Positions 33,349 through 46,234 of a DNA stretch of 64,000 nt are shown here, in pieces; position 1 is the stretch's first letter; every line of letters starts with the position of its first letter. The stretch is from positions 3,508,501 through 3,572,500 of the forward strand of contig NC_134028.1 of the NCBI RefSeq assembly GCF_964204645.1, written 5' to 3'. Under the pieces are notes generated by a model. That model worked only from the letters and a program-made list of their open reading frames with translations, was not told where the DNA came from and made no database searches. The position numbers were made by a program, and so were the translations under genes. Source of the DNA: Tubulanus polymorphus. Its lineage: Eukaryota > Nemertea > Palaeonemertea > Tubulaniformes > Tubulanidae.

Positions 33349-36300
33349 ATGGTTTATGGATATGGAGTAAGTGCAGATTATCACAATTTTATCGACCTAT
33401 CTGAAAACATGAATTTTTTGTTTTACACTTCTTTCATAATTCCGAGTAAATCATATTTGATTCAGACTGGCTTTGCATCGAATTACCCGACAAATTCCGG
33501 ACCGCCGATGCCTATGCCGAATTACAATATGGGCGGACCTTTTGGTAACGATGCTATGGGTGCGTACAGCATGCAGCAACATCCTTACTATTATCAACAA
33601 GGATATCAAGGTAAGCATCTATCTGCAATCTCCTAAAGGTTACTGTCTAAATGAGATGGTCTCTTTGTAGCTACCCGTGAACATTGTTTTGCGAATGAAA
33701 CATGAATTCAGATTTTTCTTTCAGGCTCAGCGTACACTACTGTATATTCCCTACCAGCAGCGGCGCCACAGCTGAGTTACCAAGATACAGCCCAGGTTCG
33801 TTTGTTCTTGCTTTACGTCATTACGTCGTTTGGATTTTGTTTTTCTTAGACCTACCCTATTTGAATTGTTCATACGACCTCACAGTGGGATGATATATGC
33901 AGCTAGTAGGATTTGAACCATGCTTGCCACTCAGCTTTGATAGTGAATTATCAACAAATCTTGCATTTTGTTGATAAAGAATTTGTTTTCTGCTTGAAAC
34001 AATCAGCTTTCGTTCAATGATTGGTTAAAATGTTTTTCAGCCACCTCCGCCCCCGCTTCAAATACCTGAGTCACGACGCATCCAGCAAAATGCTCTGAGT
34101 ACCAGTTTCATGGGTCAACAATCTTATCAGTTGAATTGCTATAAAAAGGTTCGTAAAAACGTTCGTGTAAAATTTACTTTGAAATGATGATGATAATGAA
34201 TTTTTCCTTGATTTAAAGTCATTGAAAATGATTTCCTCTCTTAGCTGGGTGTTTATTCCGATGACAGTGATGGAGAAGGCCTTTCTAAAAAGGTATAAAA
34301 ATTATATTCTTTCTACAGTTTCGGACTCACTCTAGAGACCATCGTCGTATTCAACTTTCAATGAGTTTTAGATAAGTTTCTATGAATTTCTGATCTGAAG
34401 GAGTAAAAATGGAAGCAGTTTGATGTCCTGCCATCTTTCATGAAAAACCTGCACCTTTTTGTCTAATGTTTTCAGCAAAAGAAAAAAGAAGAGAAGAAAC
34501 AGAGAAAGATGGAAAAGAAACGCGGAAAAAAACACAAAAATAGAAGCGATGATGAAAGAAGTGGTTCTGAAGATGAAGATGACGATGAAGATGATGATGA
34601 TGTATCCCAATATCAGGAAGATCCGGAGGTTGAAACTAATTTTTCTGTCGTTTTCAATTATCACTCTTGTATCAAGAATGATAATGATTCCAAAATATTC
34701 TATTACCTCAAAACCACTAATTGCACTGAATTCTTCACAGGAAATCAAACAAAAAGTCAATAAATTGATTGTGACCTTGGAGTCTAAACCGGATTTGAGA
34801 GAAGAAATTCGAAACAATTTCATCGACGAAATGATGCGACGACAAGACATTTCGGGAACGTTTGAGATAACGCAGGGAACGGTGCGAGCGTTTGTGAATT
34901 ACGGCGTAAACGACCCGGTTAACCTGTGGTCGCAGAAAGAACTGAAAGTTGATATAACCGATAAACCTTGGGACGCGGAAACTGATTGTGAATATCTCAG
35001 AGCAGCTATGAAAGGAGCCGGTAATATATATACTATGATTTTATGATTTGCACTAAATTGATCGAGACTTATTTTTAAGCTGCAGTTCACAACGTATGAT
35101 AGTTAGTCCATCGTAATTTGGTCTGTACCTGGAACAGACTAATTTAGAATGGGATCAAACCAGAGCTGTGCATTCATTCATACACATCAGCTTTTCAGTG
35201 GTCACCATAGATGATGCAACACTGCGGTTAAGAATGAAGTTTCTAAGTGTAAAACCCACCATATACAGAATTCAAAAGATTAAACACGAATTTTATTTAT
35301 CAAGAATTGAAATCACAAAACACAAAATTTAAACTTAGTATCTGTTCTCCGCGTCATAGTGTGGCTATTCTAGAATTAAGAATGGGCTCGTTTTGGTCTT
35401 TTCGTTTGGTCAAACTGGGTTTGATTTCTTTCTGACAGGAACGGACGAAGCTGCTATAATTCATGTTGTGGCCACACGTTGTAACAGTCAACGTCAAAAG
35501 CTGAAAGCGATGTTTAAAACCATGTACGGCAAGGTAAATCTACGTTGGCCTATTCTTTTTGACCATTAGCACTATTCGCTGCTGAGCTTATATGAAAATA
35601 CAATCAAAATGTACTATCCGTTATATAGAATTTTGGAAGATTGAAAATAAAATCTATTTATCAAGAATTAGAATAAGAAATCGAAGGACACAGCGTTTAA
35701 TACTCTCTGTAAGAGGCCATGGATCTAGTAGATATCTTTAAACCAGCTGGATCCGATGTTGAGACGAATACTGATTGTGATAATGTTTTTATTTGTAGGA
35801 TCTAATCGTCGAGTTGCGTTCCGAGTTGAGTGGTGATTTTCGTGAAGCGATCATGGCCTGTTTCGTGAAGCCCGCCGTGTATGATGCCTGGTGCGTGAAA
35901 GATGCTATTTACGTGAGTTTAAAACTCTGGTTTTTGCTTTGATTTACTCGCGACTCGACACTGTTGAATCAGTTTGGTTTTGTTTCAGGGATTGGGAACT
36001 GATGAAGATGCTTTGATCGAAGTGCTGATGACTAGAACTAATCAGCAGATTCATGATATGGGCGTTGAATACCCAGATGGTAATGTTAAACTATAATTTA
36101 TTGTTAAGCTATATCGTGAAGAGGATACACGAGTAAGTTATAAAATATCTTAATCTTCATCTTATTTTAGTGGCCAGTCCAAATAAGAAAGCGTTAAAAG
36201 GTGCTTTGTTAGAGAAAGATATCAGGGAAGATACAAGCGGTGACTTCAAACATTTACTGATTTCAGCTGTTCAGGTTGGTTGAGATTTGAGGAGTGTGAT

Positions 36301-37682
36301 GTATGTTCAAATGTCTGTTCAAAATGAATGGAGATCAAATAAGCAGCAATTGTCCGTCTGTTTTTGTTAGGGCAATCGTTACGATATCACGAGGGAAAAA
36401 CTTGAACAGGCAGTTGAAGAATTGCATACCGATGATGGAAAACCAACGGGTGAGATCGACGTGAATTCAGCTGATAATTCCTTCTGGCAGTAATACGAGT
36501 TCTACCCTGCTGTCATGTACATTACAGTCGAGCTGGATCCAAGGGGCTTTAATGAGACTTGAATAAGGACATCAAATTGCCCTTTTTCATTTTGTCAAAA
36601 AGATGATTGGTACATTTTGGGGGAGTGCACATCATATTGCCTTATTGTGAATCAAAATGCCTTTTGAGACTTGAGAATTTCTTCAAAATTAGCCCCTCCG
36701 TGTGGGAATATACCTAATATTGCCTTTTTCGACATCAAAGTGCTCTTTTGGGATGTGACAGGTCCTTCAAAATTGGTCTCTCAATTTCAATTAGTTGACT
36801 ACTAATTAAATCTCAACTGCGACCTGATGGCAAAATGTGTTAAATACAGCCGAAATGTTATCATAAGATAATTAATTTTCAGGTATTTTCCAAGTGAATT
36901 ACTATAAACTGGTAGATGTTGATAAAGCGAAGCGCGATGCCGAGCGTTTGTACAAGGCCGGTGAGAAGAAATGGGGAACGGACGAAGAGACGTTTAATCT
37001 GATCTTCTCAACACGTGATTACTACACGCTGAGAGTTATCTGGGACGAATACGTGAAAATCTCACAACGCGACATCTTAAACTCTATTGATCGTGAAACA
37101 TCGGGTGATTTCAGGAGCGGACTTAGAGCGATAGGTAGGCGTGTAATCTTCATTTAAATTTCGACGCGATTCACTCAATTTGTCACATTTCTTACTACAG
37201 TCATACTCCCTTTAGTCGATGTAGACGATCTATGAAGTAAACTATTGGGAAAAGTTAAAATGACTTATCTAATGTGACAACTTAGCTGATAATCACTCAC
37301 CCAAGACTAGCTCAGTATCAGTTCAGTGATTTTTATTTTCACTCCTATTTAAGCTATGAACATCAAGAATCGTCCGATGTATTTTGCCGAACGTTTGGTA
37401 AAAGCGATGAAAGGACTCGGAACCGATGATAAAACGCTCATTAGAATTATCATCTCAAGATCGGAGGTAATTACAATAGACCAATGGTTCATTCGTGTAG
37501 GCCCCTACACTTGATTTTGTGCATCCTGAGCTCACTTTATTCAACTCTCTGTGTAGATTGATATGGTGCAAATAAAACAATGTTTCCTCGAAATAACGAA
37601 ACAAACGTTGTGGCGCTGGTTGAAGGATGACACAAGCGGCGACTACAAGAGACTCCTGCATGCAATAGTTGGTCGAGATTAG
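33349..37682 (+). CDS. Annexin (A7/A11-like) with long Tyr/Gly/Pro N-terminus and charged linker
   Basis: Fifteen exons: 33349-33366, 33466-33610, 33725-33795, 34041-34148, 34245-34292, 34476-34628, 34741-35020, 35439-35533, 35799-35912, 35989-36079, 36171-36274, 36371-36449, 36883-37134, 37354-37466 and 37557-37682. They total 1797 bp, giving 598 aa. Residues 1-78 are Tyr/Gly/Pro/Gln-rich as in annexin A7/A11, then comes PPPPPL. Residues 131-181 are a Lys/Glu then Asp/Glu block. Four annexin repeats follow from about residue 258, with type II calcium loops [24 protein letters not shown] (first loop Gly lost) and MKGLGTDD, and TSGDF/TSGDY ends. It ends LLHAIVGRD. Annexins bind acidic phospholipid in a calcium-dependent way. 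An acceptor just upstream (AG at 33328-33329) implies a non-coding first exon. The exon 6 donor GTTGAA is weak. Confidence 0.93.
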
Positions 37683-37796
37683 AACAATTCTCTGAGCGCA
37701 ATAGATGACCGAAGACTGGTTCTTCTGATAGAAAGTCCACAGAGGTGGATTCAGGCGCAGGATCTGAGGGTCTTACCAAGTTTCTAAGGCTGAATT

Positions 37797-37802
37797 AATA
37801 AA
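37797..37802 (+). terminator. Annexin polyadenylation signal
   Basis: AATAAA 115 bases after the annexin stop codon. Confidence 0.6.
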
Positions 37803-38147
37803 GGGTATTCTTGTAGTTCACTTTTGACAAGAAAAATACAATTTTCCAGAATTGTTGACAAAATTATGCCTTACTTCAAGTGCCCTTTTCAAATTTGTTT
37901 TTAACAAAATTTCCCTGTTGATATAATTTTCTATTAGCAGGGTTTTAAAAATTTTCTATGGAAGTGTCATAAGACCCTCTGCATCCACGCCCGGGCCATC
38001 ACAGTTGATTTTGATGTTAGATCAAGACTGTTAGATCATGTCTCTCTATTTGACAATTAATATAACTGGTAGATTAGATATTGCTTATAGTGTCACCAAG
38101 TTGCGTATAATATCTACCATATATAACAGTTTATACAATATCTTCAG

Positions 38148-38322
38148 TAGGTTTCGATTGGTTTTCACCAATTTTAGAATTCTCCTCCGGCGCATTTGTT
38201 TTGACCAGAATACTCTCTACCTATTTCGGAATTGCATAACCCGTTAAGCCGATAGTAGAGCCTGATAGAGAGTTTATAATCCGGAATCGCTAAACCAGAA
38301 TGAATCCAATCGAAACTTGCCT
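38148..38322. repeat. Dispersed inverted-end repeat, copy 1
   Basis: Starts TAGGTTTCGATTGG and ends CCAATCGAAACTTGCCT. It also has ACTCTCTACC near the middle mirrored by ATAGAGAGT. A second copy lies at 56912-57092 in COQ7 intron 1. Confidence 0.7.
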
Positions 38323-40470
38323 TTGTAGACATGATGTTCATAATATTCTTATACTTAGTCTCACATTCGGCATATGGGTAAACATTATCTATTTCAATTT
38401 TTATCAATCCATTATTCACCGAAAATTGGCTCCGTCCATGATTTTTTCTCTTTATCATTGTTATGTTTGGTACAATGTATATATAAAATATTCTAATTTT
38501 ATATCGTTATCTCTATTTATATCAGATATGTAGCTATCTCTTTTCAACTGTGACTATATGAATTTTTACACTCTCATTTTATTCATTCGTAGATTTTTTT
38601 TCTGAAATAAACATCTGGACATGAAAAACGTAACAAGTATTTCCTTGTCTTCAAATGGTATGGGTGCTCATTAGAATGCCGAGAATGTCAAACTCTCCCA
38701 AGTTATTCCCAGCATCACGTGAATCCGAGATATGGCTCATTAAGAGTCCATTTCCTTCTGCGGCTGCCTAAATAATTCACAATTCTCGGATATATTGCTC
38801 AGTATTGGGAAAAATGGAGAAATGCATCCTACGAAGACCATCCAGCCTGTGTTTGTCTTAATATGAGCTACTTAAAAGGAAATCGAGACAAACTACAAAA
38901 ATTTCTTTCATTAATTTAATATATATTCACTGTTATCCACTCAACAATAATATCATAAACACTGCTCCATTATAAATGCGGGCTCAAATACTGCACAGAA
39001 CAAGCCTAAAACACACAGTATGGTGTCAATGCAATTAAATGATTATAAATGCTGTTTTCATTTGAAGTGAAGTCTGAAAGATTTTTTCATCGAATAATAG
39101 TAATCAATCTTGAAATATTAAAGACCGTTCAAATTTTGTCGTTTTCCAGAAGAGAAAATGCCAGAATTTTCAATAGTTACATTCACACGTATTACAGCCA
39201 AGTGCTTTTCCCAGTGACTATGCCATGTTGGTGGTCACACATGACAGACCCGTCAGTAAATCTCCCGATCATCTCTTGTTGTTATCAATGGCAAGTCTCC
39301 AGCACTGGTTCGCAAACAAACTTTGATATCACGTGCAAGGACCCATTTGGCACTCATGCACGGTTGTTCCAGGCCAAATTTGGCATGTGCCAAAAAAACG
39401 CTCGTGTGATCGTGGCTATAATGTCAAATCAATTTATCCAATATCAGAAAAAAAGATTTTTGTAAACTTTAGGCCTAGGCCTACTAATTTATATACATAT
39501 TACACAGCCTGCCGAGTAAAGATCACTCCAAACCTCGTTGAAATATTATGCAATTAATGAGCAAATAGAATACAACTATTTTTCACCAGCAGATCAAAAA
39601 GATACTTTATACTTATGGAAGAATCAATGAAAACAAACTGGCAACCTATCACATTAAGCTACTTGACAATTTTTCATGAGTATTCAAGCACATTTTCAGA
39701 ATTTCTATATAACTGGTACAGAAAATATCGAAGAATTACAGCACGCACAGACATTCACCAATTTTCTTCATTAACCAGATAGACAAAATCAACTCGTGTA
39801 CTAGTGAGCCTTCACCTTCACAAGTGTGTTGACCAAGGTGAAATAAACATTCGCTCTGGCTGAAAATGCGTCTGACCACAAACTCTGTTCCATATCTATA
39901 TATAGTTTAACATGTGTCGTATTTGTGAATAGTATATGTTTATCATAAATATCATAGTGCAACTACTTTTTGGCATCTTATGCCTACAATACCTATAACA
40001 ATGAGTAATACAATGTACATGTATCATATAAATAGTTTAGTCTCAAATGACATAACAATATCTTATATAAACTGATGAAAAAGGGAGAGCATGGGAAAAA
40101 CGCATATGATCATCTGTGTAGTTCTGAAGAGGCTTGACGGTACTGGAAATCATAAATTGAGCTAAATGAGTATATGGCATGTGAATTTATGGTCGAGGAT
40201 GGTGGTAGAATTAACAACCAACAACCAACAATAAAGTAACCACGTGAGACGAACATGCCATACACTCATTTTAAAAGCATCTGCCCGCTTTCCATTAGCG
40301 ATATCATAAAACAAAAGGTCATCACTTCTGATCTTACACAGGAATTATCAGACTCACCGGAATATCGAGACAAGATAGAAGTGAAATGTTGCAGCAAATC
40401 AATTCTCCAGGATGAATTCAGCAAAGTTGGTTGCTGAGAGGGTACTGGTTTGGTACCTGGGCTCATCTAT

Positions 40471-40625
40471 CACAGGGGCTCGTATCAGAGTTTTAGATAG
40501 TGTAAAGACGATAATCTGTTAATCCAGTGTCTATAATGTATATGGTTATTTTATATACATTATAGACACTGGATTAACAGATTATCGTTTTTACACTACC
40601 TACAACTCTGATACAAGCCCCTGTG
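40471..40625. mobile_element. Non-autonomous hAT-type MITE, copy B
   Basis: Hairpin starting CACAGGGGCTCGTATCAGAG and ending CAAGCCCCTGTG. It is flanked by TCATCTAT (40463-40470) and TCATTTAT (40626-40633), an 8-bp target duplication with one change. The terminal 13 bases are shared with the element at 18291, but the interior is unrelated. Confidence 0.8.
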
Positions 40626-42247
40626 TCATTTATGGCATTCAAATAGATTCAATTTGTTATTGGGAGGTGAAAATAGCAAAATTTAAGTTGAAGTTCGATA
40701 ATTTTTGCCCGCAGAATGAAATATGATCCATTATACATTATACAGACCACTAGAGACATGCTATGAGACATTTTTCAAATATCTTCACATACGAAAAATA
40801 GTGACACCACACAAAATATACTGAAACACGCGTCACACTCGTGTACAAAATAGTTCTCTTTTTTATGAAGTATTTCTCACTGTTAACCGTTAAATGCGAC
40901 ATCATTTTACATCATCATAAAATATCATCATAGAATTATTGCACTTTCAATACATAATAAATATAACTACTATTTCTACACAGTTTTAACACCAACAAAT
41001 TTTTTTCCATCAATTTTCCAGGGTATTCGTTATATTCAAATATATACTACTATACTATTGATACATATAATGATATATCAGATGACATCGTAGTAATTTT
41101 TTTTACTTGCTAATTAGCACACTTCATTAATTAGTTACTTGGCACATAATGTGTATATCATATATGTACAGCGATAACAACAATAATGCTTGCACATAGT
41201 GGGCGCAGACCCGCTGAAAAAACATTCGCAAGGTTTTACATGCTTATACCTATCATAGCATGGTTTATACCTATACTCAACTTAAATGAAATGCTCTTAC
41301 CATATTCTCTAGAGTAATTCTTCCTTAGACCATGAAGCATTTTGTTTCTCTCAGACCGAAGCAAGAGAATGTAGCAATACGCAACCCGTGATTTTTGGTA
41401 TCTCGAGTCTGTCGATAATAACAGAAACAAACAACACATTACACCATACTCTTTTATCGTGTAACTATAGTAAATGTAAGTGTGCACATGCACATACCAT
41501 ATATGTACAACCAAATACACATTTTTGACACAACTGATACCGTAAACATGTATCATACAATTCTACATACAGAAACTCAACTAAAATTGTACATAGTATC
41601 GAAACCACGCATTTATACCACTTCACATGTCAAACCATACTTTATACATGAATTCAACGCATTTGCCTTTTTTCTCTAGAAATGCTTTAATGCCTAGTCT
41701 GTTGGATAAAAATACCCTCAGCTCATGACTCAGATAATGGTAATGACTGTACCACCCATATCAACTTTTTCAATACCAGGCAGCAGGATGCATCAATACA
41801 GCTCTGAAGCCTTTATATAATCCATTGCTATAACCATTCTATGGCTATATCCATAAATCTATCAATTATTTCAAATGAAGCAAAAATAGAAAATACAGAC
41901 AAGCCTATGTAAATCGCATCGAACACTTTTTCAAACAATTTCAAAAATCAGTCAACAAGAACTCACTGTGAATCATGAAATAGATCAAATTATGGCCAAC
42001 AAATAACGAGACTCGCCTTAACCACCGGTTGAGCATTGGTGAAAAATCAAATTGAGCGAGCATTTAGAACACTCTGTGAATGGCAAATAACTAGACAAAA
42101 AGTACCTAGTACTGCAGATCATCGAGTTTGTCTCGTTTTGTACAAGCAGTCTGCGCGCGCGAGTGAATGCGATGTTCTGCTGACGTACTTCTCATCGGTT
42201 TCATGTAAGAGACAGTCTCCGCGATACTGACCACATTGATCGCTCGT

Positions 42248-44541
42248 TTAAGCGTATTCGGGTTTAAAGTGAAGATAATTGATCAGTTTCGGAGGCAGTA
42301 ACAGCTCGGGAATTTCCTCTTGAGAGAACGACTGCAGAATCGCGATTCGACACAGATTCTGTAGATTCATCATGCTCGGTAGCTTATAGACCTGAACGAA
42401 GTGACAACCGGGCATACCGGTCACATCGACGACGACGGCCATTCGATTCCCGCAAACAGAAAACACCGGCGTGAAATTAACCGGACACAGGTGCTGACCG
42501 CAAGTGAAACGTTCGTACTGGATACAATGCAGGGTCTCGACGGTGTCCGCGTTGAAAACGTAGATGCTGCAATTCACCGGCCGATAATTACGGGTTTTTC
42601 GATCGCGACACGTACAAACGGGATCGACCAGCGTCGCGACGATCAACGACCCGTCCGGCATGTACTTCAGATCTTTCATATTCGGGTACAGACTACCGTG
42701 CATCGTGTCGTTAACGCGATGATTCGACTTGATCACGTCCCACGCGCCCGTGTGCACCAAACTCAAACTGTTGTCCTGGTTTTCTTCGTAGTTCGTGATC
42801 GAAATTCGACTCGAGCAAAAACGCGGATCGAAACAGAAATGACAATCTCTCGAGTTGAGACTCGTTTCGCTGAGTAATTTACGCGACGCTAAGTCGTACG
42901 CCTTCAATACGTACGAAAACCCGCCGATCGAAGTCGGTTTTTCCGACGGTAAACCGATCATTATCAAACACTTTGCATAGTCGGGACTCATTTCGCCTTT
43001 GATCACTTCGTTAACGAATTCAGCGCCTTGTTTCCCGAAAATGCCCAAGAACTTATTCTTCTTCAAATCGAGAAGACCGAATTGCGTCATCATGTTACGC
43101 ACGAGATGCAACACTACGAGGTTGTCATGGTAACAGAGGACGCTTTTGACGTGAAAGTTCTGGATCGACGATAATTGAGCCGGGATGTGATTGTACTCGA
43201 AATGTTCGGCCATCTTGGTGAACTTGCAACGCTTCCGGAAACTGAATATAGAGGACGCTTTGTTGATGTTGATGATACCCTGTCGACTCATACAAAACGC
43301 TGGACTACAATCCTTGTTCACGTGACCATCGCAATTCAAAACCGTTTCCCTAAAACCGGCAGCATCTGAAAAACACAGTTGAATCTAAATACATTTAATC
43401 CAAGGACTATAGTCCACCCCATCGAATGTGCCCTCCAAAAAGTCTGGATAAGAAAATTTTAAAAGGACAAAAAATAAATCCAAATAGGTCGTGTCGATGG
43501 CCAGAAAAGCCCCTTTTTGTCCTAAATCTTCTTTGTGAGGGCCACCAGCAGCCCACACCAATTTTCGTGTTTGCAGTCCACTCGCATTGCCAAATCTGCC
43601 CTTTTCAAATCAAGCGCCCATTCCAATTTTCAGGTCTACCCCTTCAAAGAATCTGTTGTTTATCATCTCCTAATTAAAGAATGCGACTTCTGACCCTCTT
43701 TGCTATGACCAGTTTATGACCAGTCAAAAATAATAATCTAGGCAGATCTAACAGCCCCTTTTCACAATATAAGCTCTGACATTCCTGACTTCAGAACATG
43801 ATCTTCATTTTGGAAATCAAAGAAATCTGGTATTATCATCCAAAAATATCCTTCAGAGCGCCCTTTCCATTTCCCAAGATTCACACCTAACCTCATCACA
43901 CGTCTATGAAATCTGAGTATTTCAGATTGTGTTGCACACGTGTAGCGCGCAAGGGAATCAAATAAGGCAGATTAAGACTCAAATGACAAACTAATCACTC
44001 TCAGATTGCAGTGTGTTTTACTGCTGCCAGGAATAGAACATGATTAATTGACTGCGCTTAGTTTTACACAACAAGTTGTTTCAATGTCCAATGAAGCATT
44101 CTCGAGATTAAGAATCAGGAAATCTCTCATTAATTTCAATTTCTCTACAAACACAAATTCCATTTCATCGCGACTGAGCGTTAATAATTTCAGGTTTCAA
44201 TCCCTGCATGCGGTAGGGAGCGCAATCAAAATCAGAATCACGGAACATTTCTCCCAATGAAAACTAAAGATTACGCGTCATCTTCAAGGAAAACTTAAAG
44301 TAAAATAATCCCAAAAATTCTCAATTCCATATTTCTGTTCCAAAAGGTAATTGAAAAATGGATTTACTTAGTAACGTGATTTACCTGCATGGCCTTCTTT
44401 CCATTCCTGCACTGTACACTGGTGCAATAAGTTCCACGCTTTCGCCGTGTCCTTTTTACAAAAATTTGGGAAATTGGCCGGTGGGTAACCACCACTCGTA
44501 CCACTAGACTCGCCATTTGACTTGCTTTCCTCATTTCCCAT
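42248..44541 (-). CDS. Protein with N-myristoylation signal and C-terminal SOCS box
   Basis: Two exons, 44541-44385 and 43365-42248, total 1275 bp, giving 424 aa in phase. The N-terminus MGNEESKSNGES fits an N-myristoyltransferase site (Gly2, Ser6). The centre (about residues 60-370) is hydrophobic/beta-rich with repeats of the form VLHLVRN, LKAYDLASRKLL, IYVFNADTVETLHC and MAVVVDVTG, which suggest a WD40-like propeller without clear WD signatures. The last 45 residues are a SOCS box: a BC-box LQNLCRIAI followed by a Cul5-type ELLLPPKLINYLHF. Such proteins are substrate receptors of Elongin B/C-Cullin ubiquitin ligases. I cannot name the family. The upstream region probably holds a 5' UTR exon. 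Exon 1 has no other in-frame ATG upstream before a stop that I noticed. Confidence 0.8.
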
Positions 44542-45086
44542 AGTTAGACATCAGCTAGAATCCGACACCAAAGTGCCATAGGCAATACATCGGCTGAAAT
44601 GTGACAATTAATCAAATTTATATATTAACCTATAAAGGGTTCAGTTCCAGCGTGTCGGTACCTGGGAGTAAAAAACTGCTGAAGGGTAGAACTCTTTTAC
44701 GTGTGACAAGTGCTTACATTCTATCACACGGTTCTGCTCCTCCGCGGTTTAAGAAAAACTTTCAAATCATCTTTTATTTATCGTTTTATTTGTCTCCGAT
44801 TGGAAACGAAGCAATCGAAGAATATAAATCCACCGATAGACAGTAATAAAACCTTCGCACGAATTCGCTGCCAAAAGTGAAGCAATCATAAGCTTATGAT
44901 AAACCGCAGCGCGAGTTCACCATATCTCGTTGTGTATCCGGGCCTATGCATGTTGATGGATTTTCAATGACATCACACTATAACAAGAGGAATATTTCGG
45001 GAAATATGCCTTCGCTGTGGTAATTTACAACAGCCCAATATTGGTTTTCTGTTTGCATTTCAGATATGACTAGCTAGCTTCAAATT

Positions 45087-45119
45087 ATAGAACTCAAATC
45101 AAATTGATTTGAGTTCTAT
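45087..45119. repeat. Near-perfect palindrome
   Basis: ATAGAACTCAAATCAA, a one-base spacer, then the exact inverted copy TTGATTTGAGTTCTAT. TTCAAAT sits on both outer flanks. Confidence 0.85.
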
Positions 45120-45960
45120 GCTTCAAATATACTGCCTGTAACAACAGTCCTAGGGCACGATTTCATCAACTTGGTTTTGAAGCGAATTTCAACAGCGTTA
45201 GGAGGCATCGCCCGTTTACCATAAGGGCGGATCTAGGGTTACTTTTAAGGGGAACAACATGTAAGGAACCTTTTCACATTATTAGGGTTAATCTGATAAA
45301 ATGCTTACAAAAAAGCCCAGAGCCATGGATAGGGCCCACCCAGCAAATTCTGAGATTCCAGGGACATTCGAGGCATTCAAAACAAAATTTCTGTTAACAT
45401 TTCAGATTAATTTTATGGGGCTTAACTCCCTAGGTCGTCTTCAGAATCCATACTTGGACCAAGGGGCACAAATAGCGCACTAAAGCAGAAATGTCTTAAA
45501 ATATACACCTAAAATGACTATGGTCTATCAACTTATGAATGGAAATAGAGTCTTGAAATGACAAACAGCGCAAATACATAAAGGGCATTGAATCCGATGG
45601 ATTCTAAAACGGCTCTAAATTTATTTTAGTGTCCATAATTGAATTTGATATTTTATAGATGACGAACGCTGCGTTGATTCTGCGTGAGATTAATGCATAC
45701 AAAGAGAACACGCTCACTAGCTGGGGCTGATGATCATCTTTAACAAGTCACCTAGCAACAGTGACACCAGACAACACAGGGATACAAATCCATACACAAT
45801 CCAGACACACATCTCAGCCACTAATTGACAAACACGGAAATAAGCAAAAAACGGAACACTTCTAATTAGCTGTCGATGAATAATATATTTCCCTTCAAAG
45901 GATTTGAACTATTTTCTATCAGACCACAGAAAAATTGGCCATATTAAGTTTTCTGTTATT

Positions 45961-46096
45961 CAGGGGCGCCAGTTGCTCAAAAGTTAGTTAGAGTTAACTA
46001 GTGGATAGTTGACATAGTGGCAATTAAAAGTTCATCATTACTATGGTATTCATCAACCAGTTATCTTGAACCAACCTTTGAGCAAATGCGTCCAGG
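45961..46096. mobile_element. Degenerate foldback MITE (CAGGGGCGCCAGTTGCTC type)
   Basis: Begins CAGGGGCGCCAGTTGCTCAA and ends TTGAGCAAATGCGTCC. GTTAGTTAGAGTTAACTAGT-like and ACCAGTTATCTTGAACCAAC segments mirror each other. A sister sequence lies at about 26832-26950. Confidence 0.6.
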
Positions 46097-46198
46097 ACCT
46101 TCGTTTTTCCTGACACCTGCCTGACACCTTAAGGGGGAGCACCAGAGCACAGGCTAAATCTGCCACTGTTATTTTTTCTCAATGTTGATGCCTTAATC

Positions 46199-46199
<1 letters not shown>

Positions 46200-46233
<34 letters not shown>
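46200..46233. repeat. (TA)n microsatellite
   Basis: About 17 uninterrupted TA units, followed by a further TATA-rich stretch. Confidence 0.95.

Positions 46234-46234
<1 letters not shown>

Larger units (their letters stand above)
37683..42247. other. Convergent intergenic region (annexin and SOCS-box gene 3' ends)
   Basis: No coding exon recognised. The open frames at 39049-39557 have no family match and no splice support. It holds the repeat at 38148-38322 and the hAT-type MITE at 40471-40625. Much of 39-42 kb could be a long 3' UTR of the minus-strand SOCS-box gene. Confidence 0.45.

Noticed and set aside
34380-34850. 156-codon minus-strand open frame
   Set aside because: It is antisense to the annexin Lys/Asp/Glu-rich exon and the intron; its Phe/Ile/Leu-rich content is just the reverse complement of AAA/GAA/GAT codons.
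39049-39557. 138-codon plus-strand open frame
   Set aside because: No splice or family support and ordinary AT-rich composition; more likely UTR or intergenic sequence.
42401-42877. 158-codon plus-strand open frame
   Set aside because: Antisense to the SOCS-box gene, which closes in phase and ends in a recognisable domain.
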